Of a stretch of 64,000 bases of DNA, positions 38,060 to 47,066 are shown in pieces. The position numbers and the translations under genes are program-made. Numbering within the stretch: the stretch's first letter is position 1; each line of letters begins with the position of its first letter. The stretch comes from Variovorax sp. GTDB lineage: Bacteria > Pseudomonadota > Gammaproteobacteria > Burkholderiales > Burkholderiaceae_C. Below the pieces are notes generated by a model. That model worked only from the letters and a program-made list of their open reading frames with translations, was not told where the DNA came from and ran no database searches. The stretch is taken from contig JAGIAI010000011.1 in NCBI GenBank assembly GCA_017744935.1, positions 1 through 64,000 on the forward strand, in the 5' to 3' direction.

Positions 38060-38956
38060 TCAGGAGCCTCCTTCGTTCCAGTGCAGTTTCTTGCGCAGGG
38101 TGTCGAAATAACTCCAGCCGCGCGGATGGAGGAAGCGCACGCGGTAGTCCGATCGGCGCACGACGACGCGATCGCCGATTGCCAGTGATGCGAGGGATTG
38201 CATGTCGAAATTGGCGCTTGCGTCGCGTCCGCCGACGAGTTCGATCGAGACTTCCTCGGCGTCCGGCAGGACGAGAGGGCGATTGGAGAGCGTGTGCGGT
38301 GCAATGGGCACCAGAACCCAACCTGGAACGGCAGGATGCAGCAGCGGCCCCCCTGCGGAAAGCGAGTAGGCAGTGGAACCTGTCGATGAAGCGATGATCA
38401 TCCCGTCGGCGCGCTGATTGGCCACGAAATGGCGGCCCACGGTGACTCGTAGTTCCACCATGCCGGAGGTAGCTCCGCGATTGACCACCACGTCGTTCAT
38501 CGCGAGCGCATCGAAGACGGAGACGCCGTTGCGTATCACCTGGGCGTGCATGAGGTTGCGGTGGTCTTCCTCGTATTCACCGGCGAGCATCGGAACCAGC
38601 GTGGCCTGATAGTCGTCCAGCGCGATGTCGGTGATGAAGCCGAGCCGGCCGCGGTTGATGCCGATGAGCGGAACGCCATAGGGTGCCAACTGCCGCCCGA
38701 TGCCGAGCATCGTGCCGTCGCCGCCGACGACCAGGCCAAGATCGCATTCCTCGCCGATCTCTTCAACCGTGAGTGCCTTGTATCGACCGACTGGAACACC
38801 ATCGGCCTGCGATTCCTCAACGAATACAGTGCAACCCTGTGCTTCGAGAAAAGCGGCGATGCCTTCCATGACGACATCGAGCGCACCGCTCTGCGCACGC
38901 CCACCCGAAGCCTGGTATTTGCCAATCAGTGCGACGTGACGAAAGCGAGAGCTCAT
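38060..38956 (-). CDS. nadK: NAD kinase
   Basis: Phosphorylates NAD to NADP. The 298-residue protein has the invariant [13 protein letters not shown] (GGDGT), [13 protein letters not shown], the Asn-Asp pair in [10 protein letters not shown] and [17 protein letters not shown] 38956 is used (a TTG two codons earlier is weaker). Together with recN and rapZ it forms a compact, probably single transcript. Divergent from hrcA over 28 AT-rich bases, so the two promoters must overlap. Confidence 0.96.
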   Translation of the reverse strand: MSSRFRHVALIGKYQASGGRAQSGALDVVMEGIAAFLEAQGCTVFVEESQADGVPVGRYKALTVEEIGEECDLGLVVGGDGTMLGIGRQLAPYGVPLIGINRGRLGFITDIALDDYQATLVPMLAGEYEEDHRNLMHAQVIRNGVSVFDALAMNDVVVNRGATSGMVELRVTVGRHFVANQRADGMIIASSTGSTAYSLSAGGPLLHPAVPGWVLVPIAPHTLSNRPLVLPDAEEVSIELVGGRDASANFDMQSLASLAIGDRVVVRRSDYRVRFLHPRGWSYFDTLRKKLHWNEGGS

Positions 38957-38984
38957 AAACAAATTACAACATTAAAATTGCCCG

Positions 38985-39989
38985 ATGCTGGACGACCGCT
39001 CCAAGTTGCTGTTAAAGACACTCGTCGAGCGCTATATCGCCGAAGGCCAGCCCGTCGGATCGCGCACGCTGTCCCGGGCATCCGGACTGGATCTTTCGCC
39101 CGCGACGATCCGGAACGTGATGTCCGACCTCGAAGGCCTGGGACTGATCGCCAGTCCTCACACGTCCGCGGGTCGCGTCCCGACAGCAAGAGGTTATCGC
39201 CTCTTCGTTGACACCATGTTGACTGCGCAGCGCGAGCAATTCGCCGCGCCCAGCCTTGCGCCAGATCAGCCGCAAAAGGTGATCGCCAATGCGGCGAACC
39301 TGCTGTCCAGCCTATCGCAATTCGTCGGCGTGGTTATGGCGCCGCGGCGCGCTTCGGTCTTCCGGCAGATCGAGTTCCTGCGCCTTTCGGAACGCCGTTT
39401 GCTCGTGATCATCGTTTCGCCTGACGGAGACGTTCAGAACAGGGTGATCTTTCCGGAGTCCGACTATTCGCAGTCGCAACTGGTTGAGGCGTCCAACTAC
39501 ATCAATGCGAACTATGCGGGTCTCTCCATCGAGCAGGTGCGCGATCGCCTTCAGTCCGAGATGGAGCAGTTGCGTGGCGAAATTGCGGCGTTGATGCGGG
39601 CTGCCGTCAAAGTAAGTTCTGAGGTGCTCACCGAAGCGCAGGAAGAAGTGGTAATTGCGGGCGAGCGCAATCTTCTCTCCGTGAGCGACTTCTCCAGCGA
39701 TATGGGTCACTTGCGCAGAGCATTTGACCTCTTTGAGCAGAAGGCGCAATTGATGCGCCTGCTCGATGTGTCCAGTCAGGCCGAAGGTGTTCGCATCTTT
39801 ATTGGCGGCGAAAGCCAGATCGTGCCCTTTGACGATCTCTCCCTCGTGAGCGCGAACTACGAAGTCGACGGGCAAGTCGTCGGAACGCTCGGCGTCATCG
39901 GGCCGACGCGCATGCCGTACGACCGCATGATCCAGATCGTGGACATCACTTCGAAGCTCGTCACCAACGCGTTGAGCCATCGCAAGTGA
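38985..39989 (+). CDS. hrcA: Heat-inducible transcription repressor HrcA
   Basis: HrcA represses chaperone genes by binding CIRCE inverted repeats. The 334-residue protein starts [29 protein letters not shown] with the winged helix ([19 protein letters not shown]) and has the GAF-like middle and C-terminal FIGGE motif. No CIRCE element is visible in the 28 bp before it, so self-control is not evident; its targets must be elsewhere. Confidence 0.95.
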   Translation: MLDDRSKLLLKTLVERYIAEGQPVGSRTLSRASGLDLSPATIRNVMSDLEGLGLIASPHTSAGRVPTARGYRLFVDTMLTAQREQFAAPSLAPDQPQKVIANAANLLSSLSQFVGVVMAPRRASVFRQIEFLRLSERRLLVIIVSPDGDVQNRVIFPESDYSQSQLVEASNYINANYAGLSIEQVRDRLQSEMEQLRGEIAALMRAAVKVSSEVLTEAQEEVVIAGERNLLSVSDFSSDMGHLRRAFDLFEQKAQLMRLLDVSSQAEGVRIFIGGESQIVPFDDLSLVSANYEVDGQVVGTLGVIGPTRMPYDRMIQIVDITSKLVTNALSHRK

Positions 39990-40029
39990 AGGGGCGCGTA
40001 GCGCAGGGCCACTAGAATCCGGATCGCGT

Positions 40030-40106
<77 letters not shown>

Positions 40107-40194
40107 CTGGATCCGGAAAGCAGGCGACGTTCGTTGTTTGCAGGAAAGATTCAACAAAATTCGAGGCTTGGGTGAATGGCTCCAATTTGGATGC

Positions 40195-40200
40195 TATACT
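40195..40200 (+). promoter_or_regulatory. Probable -10 element for tRNA-Arg
   Basis: TATACT ends 10 bp before the mature 5' end of tRNA-Arg, in a locally AT-rich segment between the two tRNA genes. No convincing -35 hexamer is seen at 16-18 bp spacing. Confidence 0.4.
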
Positions 40201-40210
40201 CGCAAGCTGT

Positions 40211-40287
40211 GCGGCTGTAGCTCAGTTGGATAGAGTACTTGGCTACGAACCAAGGGGTCGTGGGTTCGAATCCTGCCAGCCGCACCA
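40211..40287 (+). tRNA. tRNA-Arg (anticodon ACG), CCA encoded
   Basis: Acceptor GCGGCTG pairs with CAGCCGC, D-loop GGATAGA, anticodon stem CTTGG/CCAAG around CT-ACG-AA, T-arm GGTTCGAATCC, discriminator A, then CCA. The A34 would be deaminated to inosine to read CGU, CGC and CGA. Confidence 0.96.
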
Positions 40288-40293
40288 CTTCAC

Positions 40294-40331
40294 AAAGGGT
40301 TGGTCCACTACGGACCAACCCTTTTTCTTTT
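40294..40331 (+). terminator. Strong Rho-independent terminator after tRNA-Arg
   Basis: A perfect 13-bp stem (AAAGGGTTGGTCC with GGACCAACCCTTT, 40294-40306 and 40312-40324) with loop ACTAC, followed by TTCTTTT. It starts 7 bp after the CCA of tRNA-Arg. Confidence 0.92.
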
Positions 40332-40386
40332 GGTGCGTCCACATTGCATCTCGCATGCGGCCTCCGTTGGCGCCACGCTCTTGGAT

Positions 40387-40554
40387 TCAGAGCCGCGTCA
40401 CGATTCCGAAACTGATGATGCCGAGGAATCCGAGGATGCCGACCATCATGAGGCCGGGTCCCCAGCGTCGTTGTCGCGCTGCAAATCCAACAGTCATCAC
40501 AGCGGCAAAGGCGACTGCTATCGCGGCGGTCAGTTCCAGCGTGAGTTCAGGCAT
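40387..40554 (-). CDS. Small two-helix membrane protein (55 aa)
   Basis: Short open frame from ATG 40554 to TGA 40387. It encodes 55 residues: a short MPELTLE lead, a first hydrophobic helix (LTAAIAVAFAAVMTVGFAA), a basic turn (RQRRWGPG), and a second helix (LMMVGILGFLGIISFGIV) ending TRL. The arrangement is that of a hairpin with the basic loop inside the cell. The ribosome-binding site is weak and I recognise no family. No strong downstream terminator on this strand. The frame is real and the hydrophobic pattern is not expected from random GC-rich sequence, but expression is unproven. Confidence 0.5.
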   Translation of the reverse strand: MPELTLELTAAIAVAFAAVMTVGFAARQRRWGPGLMMVGILGFLGIISFGIVTRL

Positions 40555-40652
40555 GCGCGGATGCTAGTGGAAGCTGCCCGTGCAGTCAGCGGCGCTGGTG
40601 GCGGCCCACCCGAGGCGCCGATCGACGATTGAGCGCGGCAGGCCCAAAAACG

Positions 40653-40674
40653 AAAAAGCCCGCCGGAGCGGGCT
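40653..40674 (-). terminator. Minus-strand intrinsic terminator without an assigned gene
   Basis: Stem AGCCCGC / GCGGGCT (40657-40663 with 40668-40674) and a CGGA loop on the plus strand. On the minus strand it is followed by TTTTTCGTTTTT, a good U-tract. Any minus-strand transcript ending here would have to begin within 40675-41250, where no good gene is seen. Confidence 0.8.
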
Positions 40675-41211
40675 AAGGACCTTGGAGTCCAGAGGAGAGG
40701 CTTTATTGTGAACCTCTTCGCGAGACAGCGAAAGGAACTACGTCACATGCTGCAACAAGGCGCTGCAGTTGACACTGTCGCTTTCAGGGCTGTGCGTGCG
40801 ACGCGCTTGTTACCAAGTAATAATCTCCAAGCGGCCAGCCAGGGGTCGCTCGGAACGCTCCCGTTCCAACTCTCCGGCCACCGGTCGGAAGCATCCATCT
40901 TCTGGCGCTCATGCATGGGGACGACCACGATGAGTTCATTGCAGATGTTCTTGCCGGCCTCGGAGCCAGCTCGCAGCGAGGCGTTGGCCAAGCTACAGCG
41001 AACCCACCACCTGCCACGTCACCTAGTCAAAGGCATCGCGCGGGGGGAGTCGGGTCGTCGCGGGCTCGTCGCGACCGGCGTACCTCAAAGCCAGCAGTCG
41101 ATTCCTGATCCGGACTTGACTGCGCCTGACCAGCAATCGGGTTGACTCGCGGCCAGTCGAGACCGACTCGGATCGAGAAACGCATCCTCGATTGCCGTCT
41201 TTGCCGTGTGA

Positions 41212-41248
41212 TACAACCACCGCCCGACCTTGCGGGTCGGCAGTTGTA
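41212..41248 (+). promoter_or_regulatory. Hairpin leader in front of greB
   Basis: An outer stem TACAAC/GTTGTA (41212-41217 with 41243-41248) encloses an inner stem CCGACC/GGTCGG (41224-41229 with 41235-41240) with a TTGCG loop. The structure ends 3 bp before the greB ATG and covers the place where a ribosome-binding site should be; none of the usual AGGAG type is visible. Confidence 0.55.
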
Positions 41249-41251
41249 CAA

Positions 41252-41824
41252 ATGAGCAAGGCTTTCACGAAGGAAAACGACGCCGACGACGATGATGGCG
41301 ACGGCGGCGGTTTGCCGCCGCTGCCCGCCGGCGGCAAGAACTACATCACCCCGACGGGGTACGCGCGGCTGCGGTCAGAGCTCCTGGAGTTGATGGACGT
41401 CGAGCGACCGAAGGTCGTCGAAGCTGTGCACTGGGCTGCGAAGAACGGGGATCGCTCCGAAAACGGCGACTATCTTTACGGCAAGAAGCGGCTGCGCGAG
41501 ATTGATCGGCGGATTCGCTTCCTCACCAAGCGTCTCGAGATCGCCGAGGTCACTGATCCGTCCGTGCATCATGGCAGCGATCAGGTATTTTTCGGCTCGA
41601 CAGTCCGCTACGCCGACGAGAGCGGTGAGGAACGCGAGGTCACGATTCTCGGGATCGATGAAGCAAACAGCGCGCACGCGCAGGTGAGCTGGATCTCCCC
41701 GATCGCTCGGGCGTTGCTTAAGTCCCGCGAGGGCGACGTTGTCAAGCTCGCGACGCCGGCCGGCGTGCGCGATATCGAAGTGCTGGCAGTCAGCTACCCG
41801 GCGTCTTCATCGAAGCCCGGCTGA
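41252..41824 (+). CDS. greB: Transcription elongation factor GreB
   Basis: GreB enters the RNA polymerase secondary channel and stimulates cleavage of backtracked RNA. The 190-residue protein starts MSKAFTKEND, which is the usual GreB N-terminus, then has an acidic/glycine insert (DDDDGDGGG) of about 15 residues, the coiled-coil domain with tip GDRSENGDYLYGKKRLREIDRRIRFL, and the FKBP-like C-domain (VFFGSTVRYADESGEEREVTILG). The acidic insert near residue 10-20 is longer than in enteric GreB. Convergent with spoT, 12 bp apart. Confidence 0.94.
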   Translation: MSKAFTKENDADDDDGDGGGLPPLPAGGKNYITPTGYARLRSELLELMDVERPKVVEAVHWAAKNGDRSENGDYLYGKKRLREIDRRIRFLTKRLEIAEVTDPSVHHGSDQVFFGSTVRYADESGEEREVTILGIDEANSAHAQVSWISPIARALLKSREGDVVKLATPAGVRDIEVLAVSYPASSSKPG

Positions 41825-41836
41825 GGGCTGGGGATT

Positions 41837-44092
41837 TCAAGGGACCGGAACCATCCGCGCCGCGGCGAGCACGGATGACGTGCGGCGAACTGCCCGCAGC
41901 ACGGCCTCGAGATGCGTTCGATCGCGCACCGCGATCACGAAGCGAAGGTCCGTCGAGTCCTGCGGCGTCTCGTCGGCCATTTCCACGTGCGTGATGTCGG
42001 CCTCTGCATCAGCGAGCGCCGCTGCGACACGTGCGAGGACACCCTTGTCGTTCCGCACGGTGATCACGACGCCTGCTTCGAAGGTCCGAACCGGATCGTC
42101 GGCCCATTCGACCGCGAAGAATCGCTCGCTGTCCTTGTAGCGAAGCCGCTGGCCGACGCCACACTCCTCGGTATGCACCACGAGTCCCTCGCCGTGGCCC
42201 AGATAGCCCACGATGGGATCGCCCGGAATCGGCCGGCAGCACAGCGCGAAGCGCACGGAAGAGTTTTCGCTCCCGTCCAGCGTCACTGCGCCCTGCGACA
42301 CCGCGTCGCTGGCCGCGAAGCGCTCGCGGCTCAACATGAGAGCGTCAGGCTTCGCGCCTCGTTCGGCAAGCAGGGCCATCAGCCGTTTCGCAACGATGCT
42401 GGCGATGCGTTTACCCAGGCCGATGTCTGTCAGGAGTTCGGATCGGGTCCGGTTGCCGGTGAAGCGCAGCAGCTTTTCCCAGATTTGCTGGTTGTCAGCG
42501 TCGTCCTCCGGTAGCTTGCCCAGCCCTTCGGCACGCAACGCTTGAGCGAGGAGCTTCTCGCCAAGGCCTTCGGACTCGGCATGGGCCAGTGTCTTCAGGT
42601 AGTGACGGATCTTCGAACGCGCCCGCCCGGTGCGGACGAACCCGAGCCATGCAGGGTTCGGCGTGGAAACTGGCGCAGTGATGATCTCGACCACATCGCC
42701 ATTCTTGAGTTCGGTCCGCAACGGAACCTGATCGCCATTGATGCGTGCGGCCGATGTGTGGTCGCCGATGTTGCTGTGAATGGCGTAGGCGAAGTCGACC
42801 ACGGTGGCACCACGCGGCAGCGCCATGATCTGGCTCTTCGGGGTGAACACATAGACGGCGTCGGGAAAGAGGTCGACCTTGACGTGGTCCCAGAATTCGG
42901 CCGCGTCGCGTGTCTCATCCTGGATGTCGAGCAGCGACTGGAGCCATTTCGCGCCAAGGCGGTCGCTGGTCGCCACCGTCGCTGGATCGGCCGCCTTGTA
43001 GAGCCAATGTGCGGCCACCCCTGATTCGGCCACCACGTGCATGGCCTCAGTACGTAGCTGAAACTCGATGTTGACGCCAGCTGGGCCAACGAGCGTCGTG
43101 TGCAGCGACTGGTAGCCGTTCAGCTTGGCGATCGCGATGTGGTCCTTGAACTTGCCTGGCAGCGGCTTGTACATCTGGTGCAAGATGCCGAGGCCGGTAT
43201 AGCAGGAGATTACAGTGGGAACGATCAGGCGGAAACCATAGATGTCAGTGACCTGGGCAAAGCTCAGATGCTTCTCGACCATCTTGCGGTAGATGGAATA
43301 GAGCGTCTTTTCGCGGCCCGCGATGCGAACGCTCATCTCAGCGGCAGCGAAGGCGTTCTCGACTTCCTGCTGGACTTTCTGGATCAGGTCGCGTCGACGT
43401 CCGCGAGCCTTTGCGACAGCCTTGGCGAGCACTGCGTAGCGCCAAGGTCGAAGGTGCCGGAAGGAAAGGTCCTGCAACTCGCGGTAGGTCTGGTTGAGTC
43501 CCAACCGGTGCGCGATGGGTGCATAGATCTCGAGGGTCTCGCGCGAGATGCGTGCCCACTTTTCGCGCGGCGCATCGTCGAGCGTGCGCATGTTGTGCGT
43601 CCGGTCCGCGAGCTTGACGAGGATGACGCGCACGTCCCGCGCCATCGCCAACAGCATCTTGCGGAACGACTCGGCCTGGTTCTCTTCACGCGTGTTGAAG
43701 CGGAGCTTGTCCAACTTGGTGAGGCCATCGACCAGCTCTGCAACCGGGGCGCCAAAGCGCTCGATCAACTCAGCTTTGGTCACACCACAGTCTTCGATCG
43801 CATCGTGCAGCAATGCGGCCATCAAGGCCTGTGCGTCGAGCTTCCACTCCGCGCACTGCGCGGCCACCGCGATCGGATGGGTGATGTACGGCTCGCCGCT
43901 GTTTCGCAATTGCCCGAGATGCGCTTCATCCGCGAAACGGTAGGCGCGCCGAACCAGATCGATATCTTCCGGGCCCAGGTAGTCCAATCGATCGGTCAAG
44001 GCCGCGAAGCTGGCGGCGGCCGCGTTCAATGCCGCAGGGCTCGGCTGCGGGTTTCGACGGGTTTCTGACTGAGGCTTGACAACCGCGCTCAT
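41837..44092 (-). CDS. spoT: Bifunctional (p)ppGpp synthetase/hydrolase (Rel/SpoT)
   Basis: Makes and degrades (p)ppGpp in the stringent response. The 751-residue protein has an intact HD hydrolase site (LLHDAIEDCG; VKLADRTHNMRTL), a synthetase domain with GREKTLYSIYRKM and KLNGYQSLHTTL, a TGS domain (VFTPKSQIMALPRGATVVDFAYAIHS), a Cys/zinc-finger-like and helical region, and a C-terminal ACT domain. The R-x-K form of the synthetase motif fits the bifunctional class rather than monofunctional RelA. ATG 44092 is used. An intrinsic terminator separates it from rpoZ upstream, so it should have its own promoter. Confidence 0.95.
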   Translation of the reverse strand: MSAVVKPQSETRRNPQPSPAALNAAAASFAALTDRLDYLGPEDIDLVRRAYRFADEAHLGQLRNSGEPYITHPIAVAAQCAEWKLDAQALMAALLHDAIEDCGVTKAELIERFGAPVAELVDGLTKLDKLRFNTREENQAESFRKMLLAMARDVRVILVKLADRTHNMRTLDDAPREKWARISRETLEIYAPIAHRLGLNQTYRELQDLSFRHLRPWRYAVLAKAVAKARGRRRDLIQKVQQEVENAFAAAEMSVRIAGREKTLYSIYRKMVEKHLSFAQVTDIYGFRLIVPTVISCYTGLGILHQMYKPLPGKFKDHIAIAKLNGYQSLHTTLVGPAGVNIEFQLRTEAMHVVAESGVAAHWLYKAADPATVATSDRLGAKWLQSLLDIQDETRDAAEFWDHVKVDLFPDAVYVFTPKSQIMALPRGATVVDFAYAIHSNIGDHTSAARINGDQVPLRTELKNGDVVEIITAPVSTPNPAWLGFVRTGRARSKIRHYLKTLAHAESEGLGEKLLAQALRAEGLGKLPEDDADNQQIWEKLLRFTGNRTRSELLTDIGLGKRIASIVAKRLMALLAERGAKPDALMLSRERFAASDAVSQGAVTLDGSENSSVRFALCCRPIPGDPIVGYLGHGEGLVVHTEECGVGQRLRYKDSERFFAVEWADDPVRTFEAGVVITVRNDKGVLARVAAALADAEADITHVEMADETPQDSTDLRFVIAVRDRTHLEAVLRAVRRTSSVLAAARMVPVP

Positions 44093-44136
44093 GAGCACCA
44101 CTTTAGCGTGGCTGCGGCTAAGACGCATTCAGGCAT

Positions 44137-44161
44137 AAAAAAAGCACCGCATGCGGTGCTT
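44137..44161 (-). terminator. Rho-independent terminator after rpoZ
   Basis: A 20-bp perfect palindrome, AAGCACCGC-AT-GCGGTGCTT (44142-44161), preceded on the plus strand by seven A, which is the U-tract for the minus-strand gmk-rpoZ transcript. It separates rpoZ from spoT, genes that are often cotranscribed elsewhere. Confidence 0.88.
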
Positions 44162-44184
44162 CCTTGTTGCACGGCTACGTCAGA

Positions 44185-44388
44185 TCAGCCGGGAACCTTC
44201 TTGAGCATTTCGAGACCGATCTTGCCCTCTGCAATTTCGCGAAGTGCGGTAACGCCAGGCTTGTTCTTGCTCTCGATCTTGGGCGCATGGCCTTGGCTCA
44301 GCATGCGCGCGCGATAGGTGGCGGCGAGCACGAGTTGGAAACGGTTGGGGATCTGTTGCAGGCAATCTTCGACGGTAATGCGGGCCAT
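44185..44388 (-). CDS. rpoZ: DNA-directed RNA polymerase omega subunit
   Basis: Small RNA polymerase subunit that chaperones beta-prime and helps bind ppGpp. The 67-residue protein is full length for betaproteobacteria and has [29 protein letters not shown] and the conserved [10 protein letters not shown] segment. It follows gmk by 35 bp. Confidence 0.97.
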   Translation of the reverse strand: MARITVEDCLQQIPNRFQLVLAATYRARMLSQGHAPKIESKNKPGVTALREIAEGKIGLEMLKKVPG

Positions 44389-44423
44389 GATGATCTTTCG
44401 GCGGAGTGCAGACGTTGGGCGGA

Positions 44424-45044
44424 TCAGGGGATGTTCAGTGCGGCAAAGGTGCTTGCACGCGCGCGGCGCTGTGCAGAGTAGCGAAGCCGCTGAGCGTGGA
44501 CGATCGCTTTCAGGTCGAAAAGTGCGCGCTCAAATACCTCGTTGATTATAACGAAATCGAACGCGGAGGCTTGCGCCATCTCCTCTGCCGCATTGCGCAG
44601 GCGCAACTCGATGACCTCTGCGCTGTCTTCACCGCGGCGTTCGAGCCGGGAGCGCAATTCCTCCCAACTTGGTGGCAGGATGAAGATCATGACCGCGTTG
44701 GCGAAGGCCTTGCGGATCTGCAGCGCGCCCTGGAAGTCGATTTCGAGAACGACATCGGCGCCCTGGGCAATGCGCTCCTCGATGGCTTTCTTCGAGGTGC
44801 CGTATCGCCGCCCATGAACGTGTGCCCACTCCACGAATCCGTCGGCCGCCACCATGATGTCGAATTCGGGCTCGGACACGAAGAAGTATTCGCGTCCATG
44901 CTTTTCCTGGCCGCGCGGCGCGCGGGTGGTATGGGATACCGAGGGCTGGACGGCGGAGTCGAGCTCCATCAGCGCCTTGACAAGGCTCGATTTACCCGCG
45001 CCGCTGGGAGCTGCGACCACGAAGATGTTGCCGGGGTAATCCAT
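44424..45044 (-). CDS. gmk: Guanylate kinase
   Basis: Phosphorylates GMP to GDP. The 206-residue protein has P-loop [12 protein letters not shown], the GMP-binding [22 protein letters not shown], and [18 protein letters not shown] 45044 lies 11 bp after the yicC stop, so yicC, gmk and rpoZ are probably one operon. Confidence 0.97.
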   Translation of the reverse strand: MDYPGNIFVVAAPSGAGKSSLVKALMELDSAVQPSVSHTTRAPRGQEKHGREYFFVSEPEFDIMVAADGFVEWAHVHGRRYGTSKKAIEERIAQGADVVLEIDFQGALQIRKAFANAVMIFILPPSWEELRSRLERRGEDSAEVIELRLRNAAEEMAQASAFDFVIINEVFERALFDLKAIVHAQRLRYSAQRRARASTFAALNIP

Positions 45045-45055
45045 GGATTCCGTTT

Positions 45056-45970
45056 CTATTCGATGTTCTGGACCTGCTCGCGCATTTGCTCGATCAGGAC
45101 CTTCATGTCCACGCCGATGCGAGTGAGTTCGAGCGTGGCGGATTTCGAGCCGAGCGTGTTGGCCTCGCGATGGAGTTCCTGGATCAGGAAATCGAGCCGC
45201 TTGCCGATCTCGCCGCCCTTCTTCACGAGCCGTTCGATCTCGTCGAGATGGGAGTTAAGCCGGGTCAATTCCTCCGCAACGTCGATCCGGATCGCGAATG
45301 CGGTTGCTTCGGTCAGCGCGCGGTCCTGGGCCGCCTCGGGCGCCGTGCCGCCACTCAGGCCCATCGCTTCCTGCCAACGTTCGAGGAATCGCGTGCGCTG
45401 CTGCTCCACAAGCTGCGGGACCAGCGGCAGGGCCTGGGTTGCGAGTGTGCGCAGTTGCGCGAGATGGTCCTGCAGCATGCGGGCGAGGCGTGTGCCTTCG
45501 CGCTCGCGCGCGGAGAGCAGGTCCCTGAGTGCCTTTTCAGTCACCTCGGTCAGATCCACTCCGCAGTCGCCCCTGGCGACGCTGTCACCGGCGGCGAGTC
45601 GCAGGACGTCGGCCACGCTGAGATCGCGCGCATCCGGCAGCCAGGCCTTGATGTGGTCCTGAACGGCGTTGAGACGCTGAAGAAGCTTCGTGGAGGGGTC
45701 GCCAATGCCCGACGCCGCACCACTCTCGATCGCCGCCCGAAGTTCGACCTTGCCGCGCTTCAGCTTGGCAGTGAGCATCTCGCGCAAGGCGGGTTCATGC
45801 TGCCTCAGTTCCTCCGGCAGCTTGAACGTCAGGTCGAGAAATCGGCTGTTGACCGAGCGTATTTCGACCCCGAGCCGAGGGGCCGCATGAGCTCGTGGAT
45901 CGGCTTCGGAGTGGCTGCCGGCGGGGCTGTTCTGCCCGCTGGCGTAGCCGGTCATGCTGTAAACTGGCAT
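45056..45970 (-). CDS. yicC: YicC family endoribonuclease
   Basis: A 304-residue member of the YicC/YloC family, of which E. coli YicC is an endoribonuclease involved in sRNA turnover. It starts [11 protein letters not shown], has [25 protein letters not shown], and the conserved C-terminal [17 protein letters not shown]. Compared with shorter members there is an insert of about 20 residues after the first strand ([15 protein letters not shown]). Divergent from the protein kinase gene over 88 bp. Confidence 0.95.
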   Translation of the reverse strand: MPVYSMTGYASGQNSPAGSHSEADPRAHAAPRLGVEIRSVNSRFLDLTFKLPEELRQHEPALREMLTAKLKRGKVELRAAIESGAASGIGDPSTKLLQRLNAVQDHIKAWLPDARDLSVADVLRLAAGDSVARGDCGVDLTEVTEKALRDLLSAREREGTRLARMLQDHLAQLRTLATQALPLVPQLVEQQRTRFLERWQEAMGLSGGTAPEAAQDRALTEATAFAIRIDVAEELTRLNSHLDEIERLVKKGGEIGKRLDFLIQELHREANTLGSKSATLELTRIGVDMKVLIEQMREQVQNIE

Positions 45971-46058
45971 CGCGCCTCGCTGTGATCTGTTGTTGCACCG
46001 TGGCGTCGGCACAGCGTTCGCTTGCCGCACCATCGCCTTCGGGCGAAACTCCCGGATT

Positions 46059-47066
46059 ATGTCAAAGGTCAAACCTTCGCCTCTGCTGCCTGACACGATG
46101 ATCGGCGGCTACCGAATCGTGCGTCGGCTGTCGGCCGGCGGATTCGGAGTCGTCTACCTGGCCGTCGACCAGAGCGGACAGCAGGTCGCCATCAAGGAAT
46201 ATCTGCCTTCCTCCCTGGCAACACGAGGAACGGGGGAATTGGCGCCGCAGGTTCCACCCGAGAAGCTGTCGCTCTATCGCCTGGGGCTCAAGAGCTTCTT
46301 CGAGGAAGGCCGGTCGCTGGCGCAGATTTCTCACGCCTCGGTGGTGAGCGTTCTCAATTTCTTCCGCGAGAACGAAACCGTCTACATGGTCATGAACTAC
46401 CTGGAGGGCGCGACCCTGCAGGACTTCGTCGTCACGGCGCGCGACCTGAAGAAGCAGAAAGTGTTCCGCGAATCGACGATTCGCTCGCTCTTCGACGAGA
46501 TTCTTCGGGGCCTTCGCATCGTCCACCAGCACAAGATGCTGCACCTGGACATCAAGCCGGCCAATATCTTCGTGACCGACGACGACCGCGCGGTGATGAT
46601 CGATTTCGGCGCGGCGCGAGAGGTGCTATCGAAGGAAGGCAACTTCATCCGGCCGATGTACACCCCTGGATTCGCGGCGCCCGAGATGTACCGACGCGAT
46701 TCCTCGATGGGACCGTGGACCGACATCTATGCCATCGGCGCCTGCATCTACGCCTGCATGCAGGGTTATCCCCCAAACGACGCACCCCAGCGCATCGAGA
46801 AAGACCGCCTCGGGCTTTCGCTCTCCCGGTTACGGGGCATCTATTCGGACAATCTGATCGAGGTTGTCGAATGGTGCATGTCGCTCGATCCGCTTTCGCG
46901 GCCGCAGTCGGTGTTCGCGCTGCAGAAGGAACTGAGCCGCGAAGGAGAGCGCCGTTACACCAAGCTCACGGTGGGTGAGAAGGTCCGCCTCTCGATCGAC
47001 AACATGCGCTCCCCTGAAAAGAAGGGGCTGCCGAAGGCTGCGGCTCCCACTACACGTCCCGCATGA
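46059..47066 (+). CDS. Serine/threonine protein kinase (Hanks type)
   Basis: A soluble 335-residue eukaryote-like kinase. Glycine loop LSAGGFGVVYLA (near residue 20-31), lysine in VAIKEYLP, catalytic loop HLDIKPAN, metal-binding DFG in MIDFGAAR, and TPGFAAPEMY in the activation segment are all present, so it should be active. There is no transmembrane segment and no PASTA domain, so it has no visible sensor; a 40-residue C-terminal tail follows the kinase fold. ATG 46059 is preferred over a TTG 69 bp upstream. The stop overlaps the PP2C gene by four bases. Confidence 0.93.
   Translation: MSKVKPSPLLPDTMIGGYRIVRRLSAGGFGVVYLAVDQSGQQVAIKEYLPSSLATRGTGELAPQVPPEKLSLYRLGLKSFFEEGRSLAQISHASVVSVLNFFRENETVYMVMNYLEGATLQDFVVTARDLKKQKVFRESTIRSLFDEILRGLRIVHQHKMLHLDIKPANIFVTDDDRAVMIDFGAAREVLSKEGNFIRPMYTPGFAAPEMYRRDSSMGPWTDIYAIGACIYACMQGYPPNDAPQRIEKDRLGLSLSRLRGIYSDNLIEVVEWCMSLDPLSRPQSVFALQKELSREGERRYTKLTVGEKVRLSIDNMRSPEKKGLPKAAAPTTRPA

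Larger units (their letters stand above)
40555..41251. other. About 700 bp with no convincing gene
   Basis: The stretch contains a minus-strand terminator (40653-40674) and the structured greB leader (41212-41248). One plus-strand frame (GTG 40708 to TGA 41145, 145 codons) has a good AGGAGAGG site upstream, but its codons do not show the GC-rich third positions of the neighbours and the product resembles nothing I know. A minus-strand frame (40991-40743, 82 codons) is equally unconvincing. The sequence is visibly less GC-biased than its surroundings and may be decayed or acquired DNA. Confidence 0.5.

Noticed and set aside
36604-38397. A 597-codon open frame on the plus strand
   Set aside because: It is antisense to recN, which has intact SMC-type motifs; the product is low-complexity arginine-rich sequence.
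40743-40991. Minus-strand frame of 82 codons upstream of the 40653-40674 terminator
   Set aside because: No ribosome-binding site or domain, and codon use is not like its neighbours; kept only as part of the unexplained stretch.
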